Origin: Marsupella aquatica
Lineage: Eukaryota; Marchantiophyta
Assembly: GCA_973895155.1 (NCBI GenBank)
Contig: OZ316892.1
Span: 10,912,001 to 10,976,000, forward strand
Length of the DNA stretch: 64,000 bases
Direction: 5' to 3'
The notes under the pieces are model-generated. The model was not told the origin of the DNA, made no database searches, and was given only the letters and a program-made list of their open reading frames with translations. The translations under genes and the position numbers were made by a program. Of this stretch, positions 33,772-44,533 are shown piece after piece (the first letter of the stretch is position 1; every line of letters begins with the position of its first letter).

Positions 33772-36700
33772 TGTCAAGGTTATGCTCTCAACGTAGTGTC
33801 AAATCCAGGTAGTGATGACTGGATTCTAGATAGTGCATGTACTTTTCACATTTGCTCTAGGAGAGATTTTTTCAGTTCTTACACGGTTTCCAACGGGTCA
33901 GTGTTGATGGGAAATGGAATCCCATGTCAAGTTGTTGGACTTGGATCTGTAAGATTTCAGATGTTTGATGGTGCTGTGAGAACATTGAGGAATGTAAGAC
34001 ATATTCCCAGCATGATGAAAAATCTCATTTCACTTGGAGTTTTAGAAGCAAATGGCCATCAATGGAGTTCTGCTAATGGTGTCCTTCAGGTTTCAACTGG
34101 TACTAAAGTTGTATTGAAGGGAAAGAGACATTGCAATCTATACATTTTGGAGGGCAGTGTAGTCAGTGATGAAGCCAATGCAACCTTATCTCATGAGGAG
34201 ACGGCCCGGCTGTGGCACTTCCGTTTGGGCCACATGAGTGAAAAAGGTTTGGTTATTCTTCAGAAGAAAGGATTACTTTCTAATTTGCAGTCTTGTAAGT
34301 TAGAATTTTGTGAGCACTGTGTGCTAGGGAAGCAGCACAGGAAACCCTTCGGAGTTGGAACTCACACCAGCAAGGAGGTACTTGAGTATGTACATAGTGA
34401 TGTGTGGGGTCCAGCCCCTACTCCCTCACATTCTGGACGGTGATACTATGTCACGTTTATAGACGATTACTCAAGGTATGTGTGGATATACTTTCTACAC
34501 AATAAGTTTGATGTTTTTGCCATTTTTAAGGAGTGGAAAGCCCAGGTTGAGAATCAAACTGGTAATAAGGTGAGATATCTTTGATCGGATAACGGCGGTG
34601 AATACAGTTCCGGGGAATTTGGAATGTATTGTAAGGAGCAAGGGATTCCCCCCATCTCACAACAAGTTATACTCCTCAGCAGAATGGTGTTTCTGAGAGA
34701 CTCAACCGAACACTATTGGACCGCTCGAGGAGTATGTTGAGTCAATCATGCTTACCACATGAGTTTTGGGCTGAAGCTGTTAACACTGCAGCTTATTTGG
34801 TAAATTTTTCTCCATCCAGTTCTATTGGATTCAAGACGCCATATGAAATGAGGTACGGGCGTCCAGCAGATTATTCACATCTGATGATTTTTGGATGTGA
34901 TGCTTATGTGCTTACACCTTCCCAGCTTCGATCCAAGCTGGAGTCCAAGTCGAAGAAGTGCATTTTCCTTGGCTATCAGAAAGGTGTGAAGGGTTATAGG
35001 TTATGGGATCCAGTAACCTGTAAGCTAATTGTCAGTAAAGATGTGTCATTTAATGAATCCAGATCATCAAAGGAGGGGGAGAGTTCTCAAGACTCCCATA
35101 CTGACAAGGGGAAATCTCCCATCCCGGACCGGGTTGAGGGGGAGATTAGTCATGATGCAGTTCATGATAGGAAAGATGGAGAAGCTCTGAGCTTGGAGCT
35201 GGTTCCTATGATGGAACAAGAGGAGCAAATTGTTGCTGGGGTACCTCAAATTCAACCAGTAGCAGCAACAGATCAGCCTGAGTCATCTACTAGAAGAACT
35301 TCCAGTCGTTCTACTAGAGCTCCTACCAGGTATGGTCAATGGGCAGACTCATCTAAGCTAGATGATATTGACATTGCACCTGATGAAGATGATATGGCTT
35401 TGATCTTGGAAGAAGGAGAGCCTTCTTCGTATAGTGAGGCTTGTGCTTCAGAGCAGAAGCATGAGTGAAATGCAGCAATGCAGAGGGAGTTGCAATCTTT
35501 GAGTGACAACAAGACATGGGAGCTGGTGGAGCTTCCAAGAGGTCAGCAAGTGGTGGACAGTAAGTGGATTTACAAGTTGAAGGATAGTCCTTCAGAGGGT
35601 GGAGATAAGATCTACAAGGCAAGGCTTGTTGCCAAGGGGTTTACTCAGGAGAAAGGAGTCGATTACAATGAGGTCTTTTCACCGGTGGCTAAGTATTCCA
35701 CAATTCGGATCTTGTGTCAGCTTGTTGTGTTTTTTAATCTGGTGATGGATCAGATGGATGTTGTTACTGCTTCTCTCTATGGCAACTTGGAAGAGATGAT
35801 CTTCATGAGATAGCCACTAGGCTTTATGAAGAAGGGCCAAGAGAACTTAGTTTGCAGATTGCTCAAATCCTTGTATGGATTGAAGCAGTCTCCCAGACAG
35901 TGGAACAAGCGGTTTGATGATTTCATGCTTGCTCAAGGTTTTACAAGGATGGTGTATGATCCTTGTGTGTATACGAAATCAGTCAAGAATGATGTATTTG
36001 GTTTCATCATTCTGGTGATCTATGTGGATGACATGCTGATTGTGGCTAAAGATCAATCTGAGGTTGACAGTCTCAAGGCGAAATTGAGTGCTGAATTCAG
36101 GATGAAGGATCTTGGTAAGGCCAAGAGGATCTTAGGATGGAGATTTTTAGGAACTCTGATACTGGACAGTTGTGCTTGAGTCAAGGCCAATATGCGAGGA
36201 AAGTACTTGCACAATTCAACATGGAGAACTGTAAGCCAGTGAGTATTCCTTTAGCTTCACATTTTAAGTTATCATCGGCTTTCTCTCCTATGGATGCTGT
36301 GGAGAAAGGTTTGATGACTAAGATTCCTTTTGAGAAGGCAGTAGGCAGTCTGATGTATTTGATGACTTGTACTAGGCCTGACTTGGCCCTAGCGATGGGC
36401 AAGGTTAGTAGATTCATGTCAAATCCAGGGAAAGTACATTGGGAAGCTGTGAAGTGGATTCTGAAGGGTACACAGGACTATGGATTACTATTTGATAACA
36501 GATCAGATAGAACGTTAGTTGGCTATGTAGATTCTGACTATGGAGACTGTCTGGATACAAGGAGGTCTACAACTGGGTTTGTATACACTCTTGGAGGAGG
36601 ATGTATCAGTTGGAAATCTACCTTGCAGAAGTGCATATCTCAGTCTACTACAGAAGGAGAGTATGTTGCAGCAGCAGAAGCAGCAAAGGAAGCAATTTGG

Positions 36701-36979
36701 TTGGATAAGTTGATCGCGGAGATGGGTTTAGAGCATGGAAAAATGACTCTAAACTGTGATAGTCAGAGTGCTCTTCACTTGGCTGCTAACCAGGTGATGG
36801 ATAGCAGGGTGAAGCACATTGATATCAGGTACCATTTTATCAGGCAAGCAGTGTCTGATAAAACTTTTGAGCTAGTCAAAATTGATGGAAAGCTCAATCC
36901 CGCTGATGCTTTTACCAAAGTGATTCCTTTGGAGAGTTTCTCAAGACACCGTGCTACTTTGCAGGTTTTGCAGTTGTAG
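33772..36979 (+). pseudogene. copia pol (protease, integrase, RT, RNase H), multiply broken
   Basis: It is in frame with gag after the UGA. The protease carries DWILDSACTFHIC, a DSA-type active site as in other plant copia elements. GAG_pre-integrase has H-H-C-C ligands (HFRLGHMSEK, then CEHCVLGKQH). The integrase core lies at about 34380-34700 (FIDDYSRYVWIYFL, SDNGGEY). A linker of about 200 residues follows. Reverse transcriptase starts near 35480 (KWIYKLKDS) and has the catalytic YVDDML at 36021-36038. RNase H ends with TAG at 36977-36979. Breaks are TGA 34441, TGA 34582, a frameshift near 34650, TGA 35466, TAG 35811, a frameshift at about 36131 and loss of three codons near 36462 (WILKGTQ, where the relative has WILGYLKGT). 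Confidence 0.95.
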
Positions 36980-37175
36980 TGCAAGTAGAGTTATTTAGCA
37001 ATGTGTGACTATTTGTATATGGATTACTCATTCCTGTTTGGCTACGGCTTAGTTCTAGTTAACCCTTAGTTAACCCTTGTGGTTTTTAGGGGGAGACCTG
37101 GTTTGGTGATTGTCTAGAACTTCCCGCTGAGGATTCCATATGGTAGCATTTAGTCCAGTCCCCAAGACAAGAGTC

Positions 37176-37186
37176 AAGGGGGAGTT
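37176..37186 (+). promoter_or_regulatory. polypurine tract
   Basis: AAGGGGGAG immediately before the 3' LTR, with the same motif and spacing as at 3226-3235. It primes plus-strand DNA synthesis in this class. Confidence 0.88.
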
Positions 37187-37403
37187 TGTTAGATATTGCT
37201 CTAGTCTTGTGACTCATGAGAGATAGGGAGAGCTTGTGCTGTGGATGCTTGGTATGGCCGGTCGGCCTAGAGTGCAGTAAAGCTCTTGTGTGTTCCCGTG
37301 GACGTAGCCTCATGTGGAGGTGAACCACGTATCTCTCTGTGTCGACTATTGTGCGTTGGATGGTTCATGGGCTTGCCGTTACGAATGTCGTCTATGCTCA
37401 ACA
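37187..37403 (+). repeat. 3' LTR, short form (217 bp)
   Basis: It starts TGTTAGATATTGC and ends CTCAACA, then the target duplication taaat. It carries the same 127-bp internal deletion as the 5' LTR, so the deletion was present before this insertion. Confidence 0.95.
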
Positions 37404-37408
37404 TAAAT

Positions 37409-39516
37409 CACAAACATTAAAATTTTATAAGGGGGCTGCCAAAATAAGTTCAAAATACTTTAGAATAAATTAAATTAAAATGTAAATTAAAGGGGTCCAT
37501 AAATTAATTAAAAATGTATACTATACACAGGCTGCCCCTTGATAAAGCACATTGAAATAAAAATATATGACACCAAAACTCTGAATTAGACGAAACCTGA
37601 AAGGTGGATCTAGCAGTTTCAAAAATTTGACACATATGATCATAACAACACCATTGCTGCAATGACAACATGGTCACAAGGGCACATAAGATGTTTCATA
37701 AACTTCCTTGCCTCACCCACATTTCTTTGCCTTAGCTCAACACGATGGGACAAACAACCACATGTTCACAACAAGTGCATGACCATAATTATGTCATATG
37801 GCCACAACTGCACATTCCCATCAACCACATGTTCACAACAAGTGCATGACCATAATTATGTCATATGGCCACAACTGCACATAGCATCCTTTAACAATTT
37901 TCTTGCCTCACCTGCATTTCTTTACCTTTCCTTCACATATTTGCCTTGCCTCAACATCTTTTCCTATACTTGACACCTTTTGCCTTGTCTTGCAATCTTT
38001 GCCTATTTTTGAATTGTGTGTGCAACTCACGGTCATTGGGCTAATTGTTGGGCTAATTGTACGTAATATCTCATGCATGTGCTGCACTGGACATAGTACA
38101 TACATGTGGATCAACACCCCTTTGTCATAGTGGTCCACAAGTACCTTGATCCAAATACACTCTGTTGCATCCAAAATGAGTTGTTTATGGATCATCATAC
38201 AGCCAAGACAAGGTGTATGGCTATATGGGGGAAATTAGATAAAATGAGATACAAAGAGGAGGGTAACTATTCAAAAATAGGTTCCTATCCTCAGTCTGCT
38301 TGTTGCTCTGTCTCTACACCCCATTGTAGGAGGCAAGCTAGGAGGGTGGCGATAAATATCAGCTTGAGCACTGAGAATGTAAGACCATTGAGGGCTGTTG
38401 TGAAAGTTGGCACCTACCCCTGAATACAAAAATTCAAAGACCCTCATAGAACTAGCTTGGTACTAACATCAGACAATGGCCATGCCATTTTCAATCTTCT
38501 GCCCAGCTACTAGACAGGTTTCCTGCTGTCTATGCTATCATTGTAATTTCTTTGGGAGATCATGGGCATGCTGATTTGAGCTCGCGGAGGTATACTTTCC
38601 AGGGACCTAAATAATCTCTCTGGTAGAGTTGTAGTTGTGTCATTCAGTACGTTCTCAATCCATTCATAGAATCAAAGCTCAAGGGCTCGGTTTTTTTTTA
38701 ATTTGGCACAGTTCTCATTATCTGAAATGACAAGATTGGATCCCATCTGTGTTGTGATGGTGATGTCTCCTGCTGAACAATTGCTCTTCCAATGAAGTTC
38801 ACAAAAAATGGAATGATTAGAAGAATTCATTCAGTTGCCGGTTAACTCCCTTAATCTTAACTCGATAGCATAGTTCATCTCTATAGACAATGTGCATGGA
38901 TAGAATGATGGCCCATATCCATCCTGGAACAAAGGTGAACTTTGTCAACATCACCAATGAAGAACCCCATGCTTTCTCAAAAGATCTTGAGGAAGACATT
39001 GTAGATAAATACTTTTCCTTTTATCTAAGTACAATAAGTTGTGGAGGAGCAGTGATAAACTCAGAGTGAACATGAAAGATAATCTCGCTTCACTTGCCCA
39101 ACAAATACACATTGTGGAGGTTAATATATTTGAATAGATTGTGACTTCAGTTTCCATGATCGATCAAACTTCAACAATACAAGTAGGTGACACAGAAAAA
39201 GCAATGGTCAGTTGTGGGCATTGAGCCTCAAGGACATGCCTAGCCTGGCATTCAATGAATCAAAACAAAATTTTCTGAATGCAATTTTGAAGTTAACTAA
39301 ATCAACCGAAGCTAGAGCAAAATAATTGAGTATCAAATCCATGAGACAAAGGCAAGAAATTCACCAAGCACAATTCAAGAAACAATTCAAGAATACGGGT
39401 CTGTGACATAGACAAAACAAAACAAAACACTCGCACATAGATCTGTTGTGGGCATTGAGCTTCAACAATGTGCCTTGCCTGACATTCAATGAATTAATCA
39501 AAACATAAATAGGCAT
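37409..39516. other. intergenic, repeat-rich, no gene recognised
   Basis: It contains a perfect 61-bp duplication (37755-37882) and two imperfect copies of a GTTGTGGGCATTGAGC segment (39211-39275 and 39444-39506). Short frames only. Confidence 0.5.
37755..37882. repeat. tandem duplication, period 67 bp, copies identical over 61 bp
   Basis: CAACCACATGTTCACAACAA begins at 37755 and 37822, and both copies run unchanged to GGCCACAACTGCACAT. Flanking CTTGCCTCACC..CATTTCTTT segments (37707 and 37900) are also repeated, so this is nested in a wider, older duplication. Confidence 0.95.
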
Positions 39517-39521
39517 AGTTT

Positions 39522-39864
39522 TGTTAGGTATTTACTCAAGGTCTAGGGTTACGACATGTAACCGTAGTTAGGCTAACCGTAGTCGGAGATGTGGTTAGGT
39601 TAACTAGGATGCACACTATATGCCAAACGGTGTTTGCTTGGATAAGTGGAACTTAGGCTCATTGTTATGGAGCCACTTGAGAGATGAGTAGAGTTTACAC
39701 TGTAAAGACTTGGTATGACCGACGGGCTTAGAGTTCAGTAAAGCTCTCTTGTGTGTTCCTGTGGACGTAGCCTCGAGGAGGTGAACCACGTATCTCTTGT
39801 GTCGACTACTTGCATGTTGGATGTGTCATGTGCTTACCGTTACGAGTGTCGTCTATGCTCAACA
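39522..39864 (+). mobile_element. solo LTR, copia subfamily C (343 bp)
   Basis: It runs from TGTTAGGTATTTACTC to CTCAACA with a perfect 5-bp target duplication, agttt, at 39517-39521 and 39865-39869. The 3' half matches subfamily A (AGTAAAGCTCTCTTGTGTGT, GAACCACGTATCTCT), while the 5' half differs. A TATA-like box lies at about 39617-39622. Confidence 0.93.
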
Positions 39865-39869
39865 AGTTT

Positions 39870-40534
39870 CTTTGGAGTTTAATATTTGCAGTTTTTGATA
39901 TGATACTTTCATACCCCTTGAAAATGTAACCATGAAGGTGATCAATGTAACCAAAGTTTGTCTGAAACTGTAGCGTGATGACACTTGTCTACCTAAATTT
40001 GACTCTGACTAGTAAGGTTTTGGTTAAACTCAATCATTTTGTAAAAGATAGGTGACTTTATGGATATCCGGCAATCAACCATGGTTTCTTGCTAACAAAG
40101 TTTGAAAGATATATGACTTTACAGATATCTCTAATATCCAAATTAATTTTAAATTTATATTTAAATCCCAAATTAAAAGTAATTTAAAATTCATTTTGTC
40201 ATTGTGTGTGTGTGTGTGTGGGGAGGGAAGGGAAGGGGAAAATGAATCACACCTCAATATTAAAAAGATCACATTGCACTATAGGGCAACTACATCGCGT
40301 TGTAGAACTGCGACAAAACATTGTGATAGAGGCAATGCCGGAGGGGGGTCATTGAGCCATTAGGTGTAGGCATAATGAAGTTGAATATTCTAGTTGTTTC
40401 TGTTTGACCCGCGTAAAAAAAATGTGGAAATGCCTAAGGTCGGTGATGGACATTTTATTATTTCTACGGCAATTTGATTAATTGGTCAGAGAGAGAAATA
40501 TAGACGCATGCAAAAAATTGATGTAGCTCATGCT
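39870..40534. other. spacer, (TG)n microsatellite only
   Basis: A TG repeat lies at about 40203-40220, followed by GGGGAGGGAAGG. No gene is recognised. Confidence 0.6.
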
Positions 40535-40864
40535 TGTTGAAGTATGACGTCTTCCTTCATGATGATAAAATCATGACTTATACCATGTTCATGTAGTTGA
40601 CACAATCCATACGTGGTTCACCTCTTCTCTAAGGCTAGGTCCACACGAACACTCCAACTTTACTTCAGAGTAGTCGAACACACAAGCTCTCTCTCTTCCC
40701 CAAGTGCTTCGTTACAATGAGCAAACACCACGTACTAGTGGCTTACACTAGCCTTGGTATATGCAAGGTCATACACGACTAACCTAACCTCAGCTAAGTT
40801 CCTAACTGTGATTAGCCTAAACACCATAATCTATGAGTCACAAGACTAAGAGCAATCCTTAACA
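40535..40864 (-). repeat. 3' LTR of the minus-strand copia element (330 bp)
   Basis: On the plus strand it runs from TGTTGAAGTATG to CCTTAACA. It is collinear with the solo LTR at 8458-8789 and has a TATA-like box near 40757-40762. On the minus strand its start TGTTAAGGATTGCTCT resembles TGTTAGATATTGCTCT of subfamily A. Confidence 0.9.
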
Positions 40865-40876
40865 AACTCCCCCTTG
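40865..40876 (-). promoter_or_regulatory. polypurine tract of the minus-strand copia element
   Basis: The plus strand reads AACTCCCCCTTG, so the element strand is CAAGGGGGAGTT, next to the LTR. It is identical in core to the tracts at 3226 and 37176. Confidence 0.85.
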
Positions 40877-41074
40877 ACTCTAGTCTTGGGGACTGCAATT
40901 TCTGCTATCCATATGAGATACTCAGCGGAAAATTCTAGACAATCACCTAAAACCATAGGTGTCCCCCTAAAAACCATTAAAGATTAACTAAGGATTAACT
41001 ATCTGAATTAAGCCATAGTCATAATATGATTGAGTAACCCATATACAAAAATTACATATTGTTAAGTTACTCTC

Positions 41075-43609
41075 CTAGTGCTGCAAATGCAAAAGTTGCA
41101 AAGTAGCATGGTGTCTTGAGTAACTCTCCAAAGAAATCACTTTGGTAAAAACATCAGCTGGGTTGAGCTTTTCATCATATTGACTAGCTCAAACACTTTA
41201 TCAGACATTGTTTGTCTAATAAAATGGTACCTGATGTCAATGTGCTTTACCCTGCTATCCATAACCTGGTTAATAGCTAGGTGAAGTGCACTTTGGTTGT
41301 CACAATAAAGAGCCATATTTCCATGCTCCAATCCCATCTTAGTGACCAGCTAATCCAACCAAATTTTTTCCTTTGCAGCTTCTGCTTCCGCAACATATTT
41401 TGCTTTTGTAGTAGACTGAGATACACACTTCTGCAAGGTAGATCTCAACTTATGCATCCTCCTCCAAGAGTAAACACATACCCAGTCTGACCTCCTTGTT
41501 TCCAGACAGTTTTTGTAGTCAAAATCTACATAGCCAACCAAAGATTTGGTTTTGTTTAATCTACTTTCAAACAACAGACCACAATCTATTGTGCCCTTAA
41601 GATACCCGAGAATCCATTTCACAGCCTCCCAGTGTACATTCCCTGGATTTGACATGAATCTACTCACTTTGCCCATTGCTAGGGCTAGATCAAGCTTGGT
41701 ACACATTATCAAATATATTAGACTGACCATTGCCTTCTCATAAGGGACCTTAGTTATCAAGCCTCTCTCCATTGGATTCGTGGGGCAAAAGGTCAATAAT
41801 AACTTGAAATATGGAGCCAAAAGAATATTTATTGGCTTACAATTCTCCATGTTGAATCTTGCAAGTACTTTTTAGCATACTTGCCTTGATTCAGTCACAA
41901 CTGTCGAGTCTCAAAGTTCCTCGTCATCTCCATATCTAAGATCCTCTTGGCTTTTTCCAAGATCCTTCATTTGAAATTCAGAACTCAATTTTGCTTTGAG
42001 TTTGTCAACCTCAGATTGATCCTTAGCCACAATCAACATGTCATCCACATAGAGCACCAGAATGAGTAAACCAAACACACCATTCTTGACTGATTTTGTA
42101 TACACACAAGGGTCATACACTATCCTAGTGAATCCTTATGCAAGCATGAAATCATCAAACCACTTGTTCTATTGCCAAAGAGCTTGCTTCAATCCATAGA
42201 GGGTCTTAAGCATGCAACCTACAAACTAAACTCTCTTGGCCCTTCTTCACAAAGCCCAGTGGTTGCCTCATGAAAATTTGTTCCTTCAAGGTGTCATAGA
42301 GAAAAGCGGTAACAACATTCATTTGATCTGACACCAGATCAAAAAACACAATAAGTTGACACAAAATTTGTATCGTGGAATACTTGGCAACTGGTGAAAA
42401 GACCTCATTGTAATCCACTTCCTTCTCATGAGTGAATCTGTTGGCAACAAGCCTTGTCTTGTATATCTTGTCTCCTCCATCTGAAGAGTTGTTCTTCAGC
42501 TTGTAAATCCACTTGTTGTCCATACCTCATTTCAAATAATGTCTTGAAATTAATTGCACTTGAAGGAGAAAGATTTACCAAATAAGCTACCGTATTTATA
42601 GCTTCGGCCCAAAATTCATGTTGTAAACCGGATTGGCTCAACATACTCCTCAATCTCTCCAATAGTGTTTGGTTGAGCCACTCAGATTCACCATTCTGTT
42701 AAGGAGTATAAATTGTCGTGAGATGGCAAGAAATACTCTACTCTGCACAATACAATTCAAATTCTCTTGAACCATGCTCCCCATTGTTATCTGATCGCAG
42801 ATATCTTACCTTGCGCCCAATCTGATTCTTAATTTGGGCTTTCCACTTTTTAAAAGTGAGAAAAACTTCAAACTTAGCATGTAGAAATGTGATCCACACA
42901 TACCTTGAGTAATCGTCAATGAACGTGACATAGTAAAATTTTCCAGAAAGCGAGGGAGTTTAGGCTGGACCCCACACATCACTATGTAATACTCAAGTAT
43001 AGCTTTGGTATTGGGCGTCCCAACACCATTTGAAGGTTCTCTTGTGCTGCTTCCCAAATACACAATGTTCACAAAAGTCTAACTTAGAAGATTCCAAATT
43101 AGAAAAAAGTTTTTTCCTATGAAGCACTTCCAAACTTTTTTCACTCATGTGTCCCAATCTGCAATGCCACAAGTGAGTCATCTCTTTTTGAGATTTAGTT
43201 ACATTGGCTTCTTCATGGATCACATTGCCCTCCAACAAATAGAGATTATTGTGCCGCTTACCCTTTAGGATAACCTTGCCTTTCATTGACAGCTGAAGTA
43301 CACCATCAATAGAACTCCACTGATGTCCATTTGCTTCCAACATTCTAAGAGAAATCAAGTTCTTTTTCATGTCATGAATGTGTCTGAAATTTTTCACTGT
43401 TTGCAAACTCCATCAAACATCCGAATCTTCACGGATCCAATTCCAGCAACTTGACATGGGTGATTATTCCCCGTCAACAATGAACCATTTGATACCGAGT
43501 AAGAATTGAAAAACTCTTGTATATGCAAAATCTGATAAATACAGACACAATCCAAAATCCATTCATCATCGCTGTTTCTGGATGAAATGCAAAGGACAAC
43601 ACTTTCACT
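41075..43609 (-). pseudogene. copia pol, decayed, with a deletion between integrase and RT
   Basis: Fragments in several frames show a protease region (DDEWILD), GAG_pre-integrase (HCRLGHMSEK, CEHCVFGKQHK), integrase (DVWGPA, FIDDYSRYVW), RT (DNKWIYKLK, LYVDDMLIVAKD at about 42030-42060) and RNase H (STTKAKYVAEAEAAKE, DNQSALHLAINQVMDS). The end is a TAG at 41075-41077. Many stops and frameshifts are present. The segment between FEMRYG and QQVD, corresponding to the end of integrase and the linker, has been deleted. Confidence 0.9.
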
Positions 43610-44533
43610 TCACAGGATTCCATCATCGTGCAAGTCGATCATCTCAACATCAGTGGCTGCATTTGCTGATGGTTGATGAGTCTGCTTGACTCGGCAGTCT
43701 CTTTTCATATGGCCAATCTTGCCACATTTCTAGCATATAACCGGTTTCCTTTTTAGAGATTTCTATCTAGACCTAGATCTAGACTTAGACCTAGCCTTGT
43801 CCTTGCCTCTATTCTGTGAAGGGAACAATTGTGAAAAGACCTATTTTCTCCAATCATCCGCTATCAAGTCCTCCCACGGTTCACATTCAATATAGTGTCG
43901 GATGAAGATGGTGTCTGGACATGACCCAATTTCTTTTGTATCATTTAACAGCAAAGAGCTTACCACCTCATCATATGAAATGGTTTTCAGGTCTCTATGC
44001 AAGAGAACCTACTTCAAACCTTGATACAATGGGGGTAAGGAGTTGAGAAGAAGCATTGCTTTATCTTCATCTTCCACTCCCTTGCCAAGATTTGACAAAT
44101 CCACAGCTAGGTTGTCAAATTCATCCAAGTGATCTCTAAGCTTGCCTTCTTCTTTGAGCCTCAAGCTCATCAAGAAAGACTTCTTGTACAACCAATCTGA
44201 GGCATCATCGCGGTAGTATTTCTCTTTTAAGGCCTTGAACAAGGATATGCAATCCTCGTAGTTATCAAACTTCTTGATGATGTGCGGCTTTAGATACAAC
44301 AACACCGCATTAATAGCAATCACTTGCTTTTGCCTCCATTTCCTCAATGGGATCTCCTCTTCAGTGCTAGACTCCTCCCAAGTAGATAGCAGATGATCTA
44401 GGCCCATAACACAAAGAATTCCCTTGACCTGCTTCTCCCATAGTAAGTTATCCATCCGCCCATCATACTTTTCCACCTCAAACTTGACACCTCCAAACTT
44501 GGATGTCATCTCTATCCTCCTGACATTCTCCAC
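43610..44533 (-). pseudogene. copia gag, decayed
   Basis: It starts MENVRRIEMTSKFGGVKFEV at 44533 and is open to 44009, covering the UBN2 region (EKYYRDDASDWLYKKSFLMS). After that it is frameshifted. The zinc knuckle survives as C-stop-KCGKIGHMKRDC (Trp codon changed to TAG). The frame then reaches TGA at 43610-43612 after DDGIL, at the same place, in the same frame and with the same spacing as the gag/pol UGA of the element at 31830. Confidence 0.88.

Larger units (their letters stand above)
31830..37403 (+). mobile_element. complete but defective Ty1/copia retrotransposon (5574 bp)
   Basis: Two LTRs of 217 bp (31830-32046 and 37187-37403) are flanked by a perfect target duplication, taaat (31825-31829 and 37404-37408). 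The order is 5' LTR, primer site, leader of about 860 bp, gag, protease, integrase, reverse transcriptase, RNase H, polypurine tract and 3' LTR, which is the copia order. The LTRs differ at 3 of 217 positions. The coding part has nonsense codons at 33085, 34441, 34582, 35466 and 35811, a gag/pol UGA at 33769, frameshifts near 34650 and 36131, and a 9-bp in-frame loss near 36462. It cannot move on its own. Confidence 0.96.
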
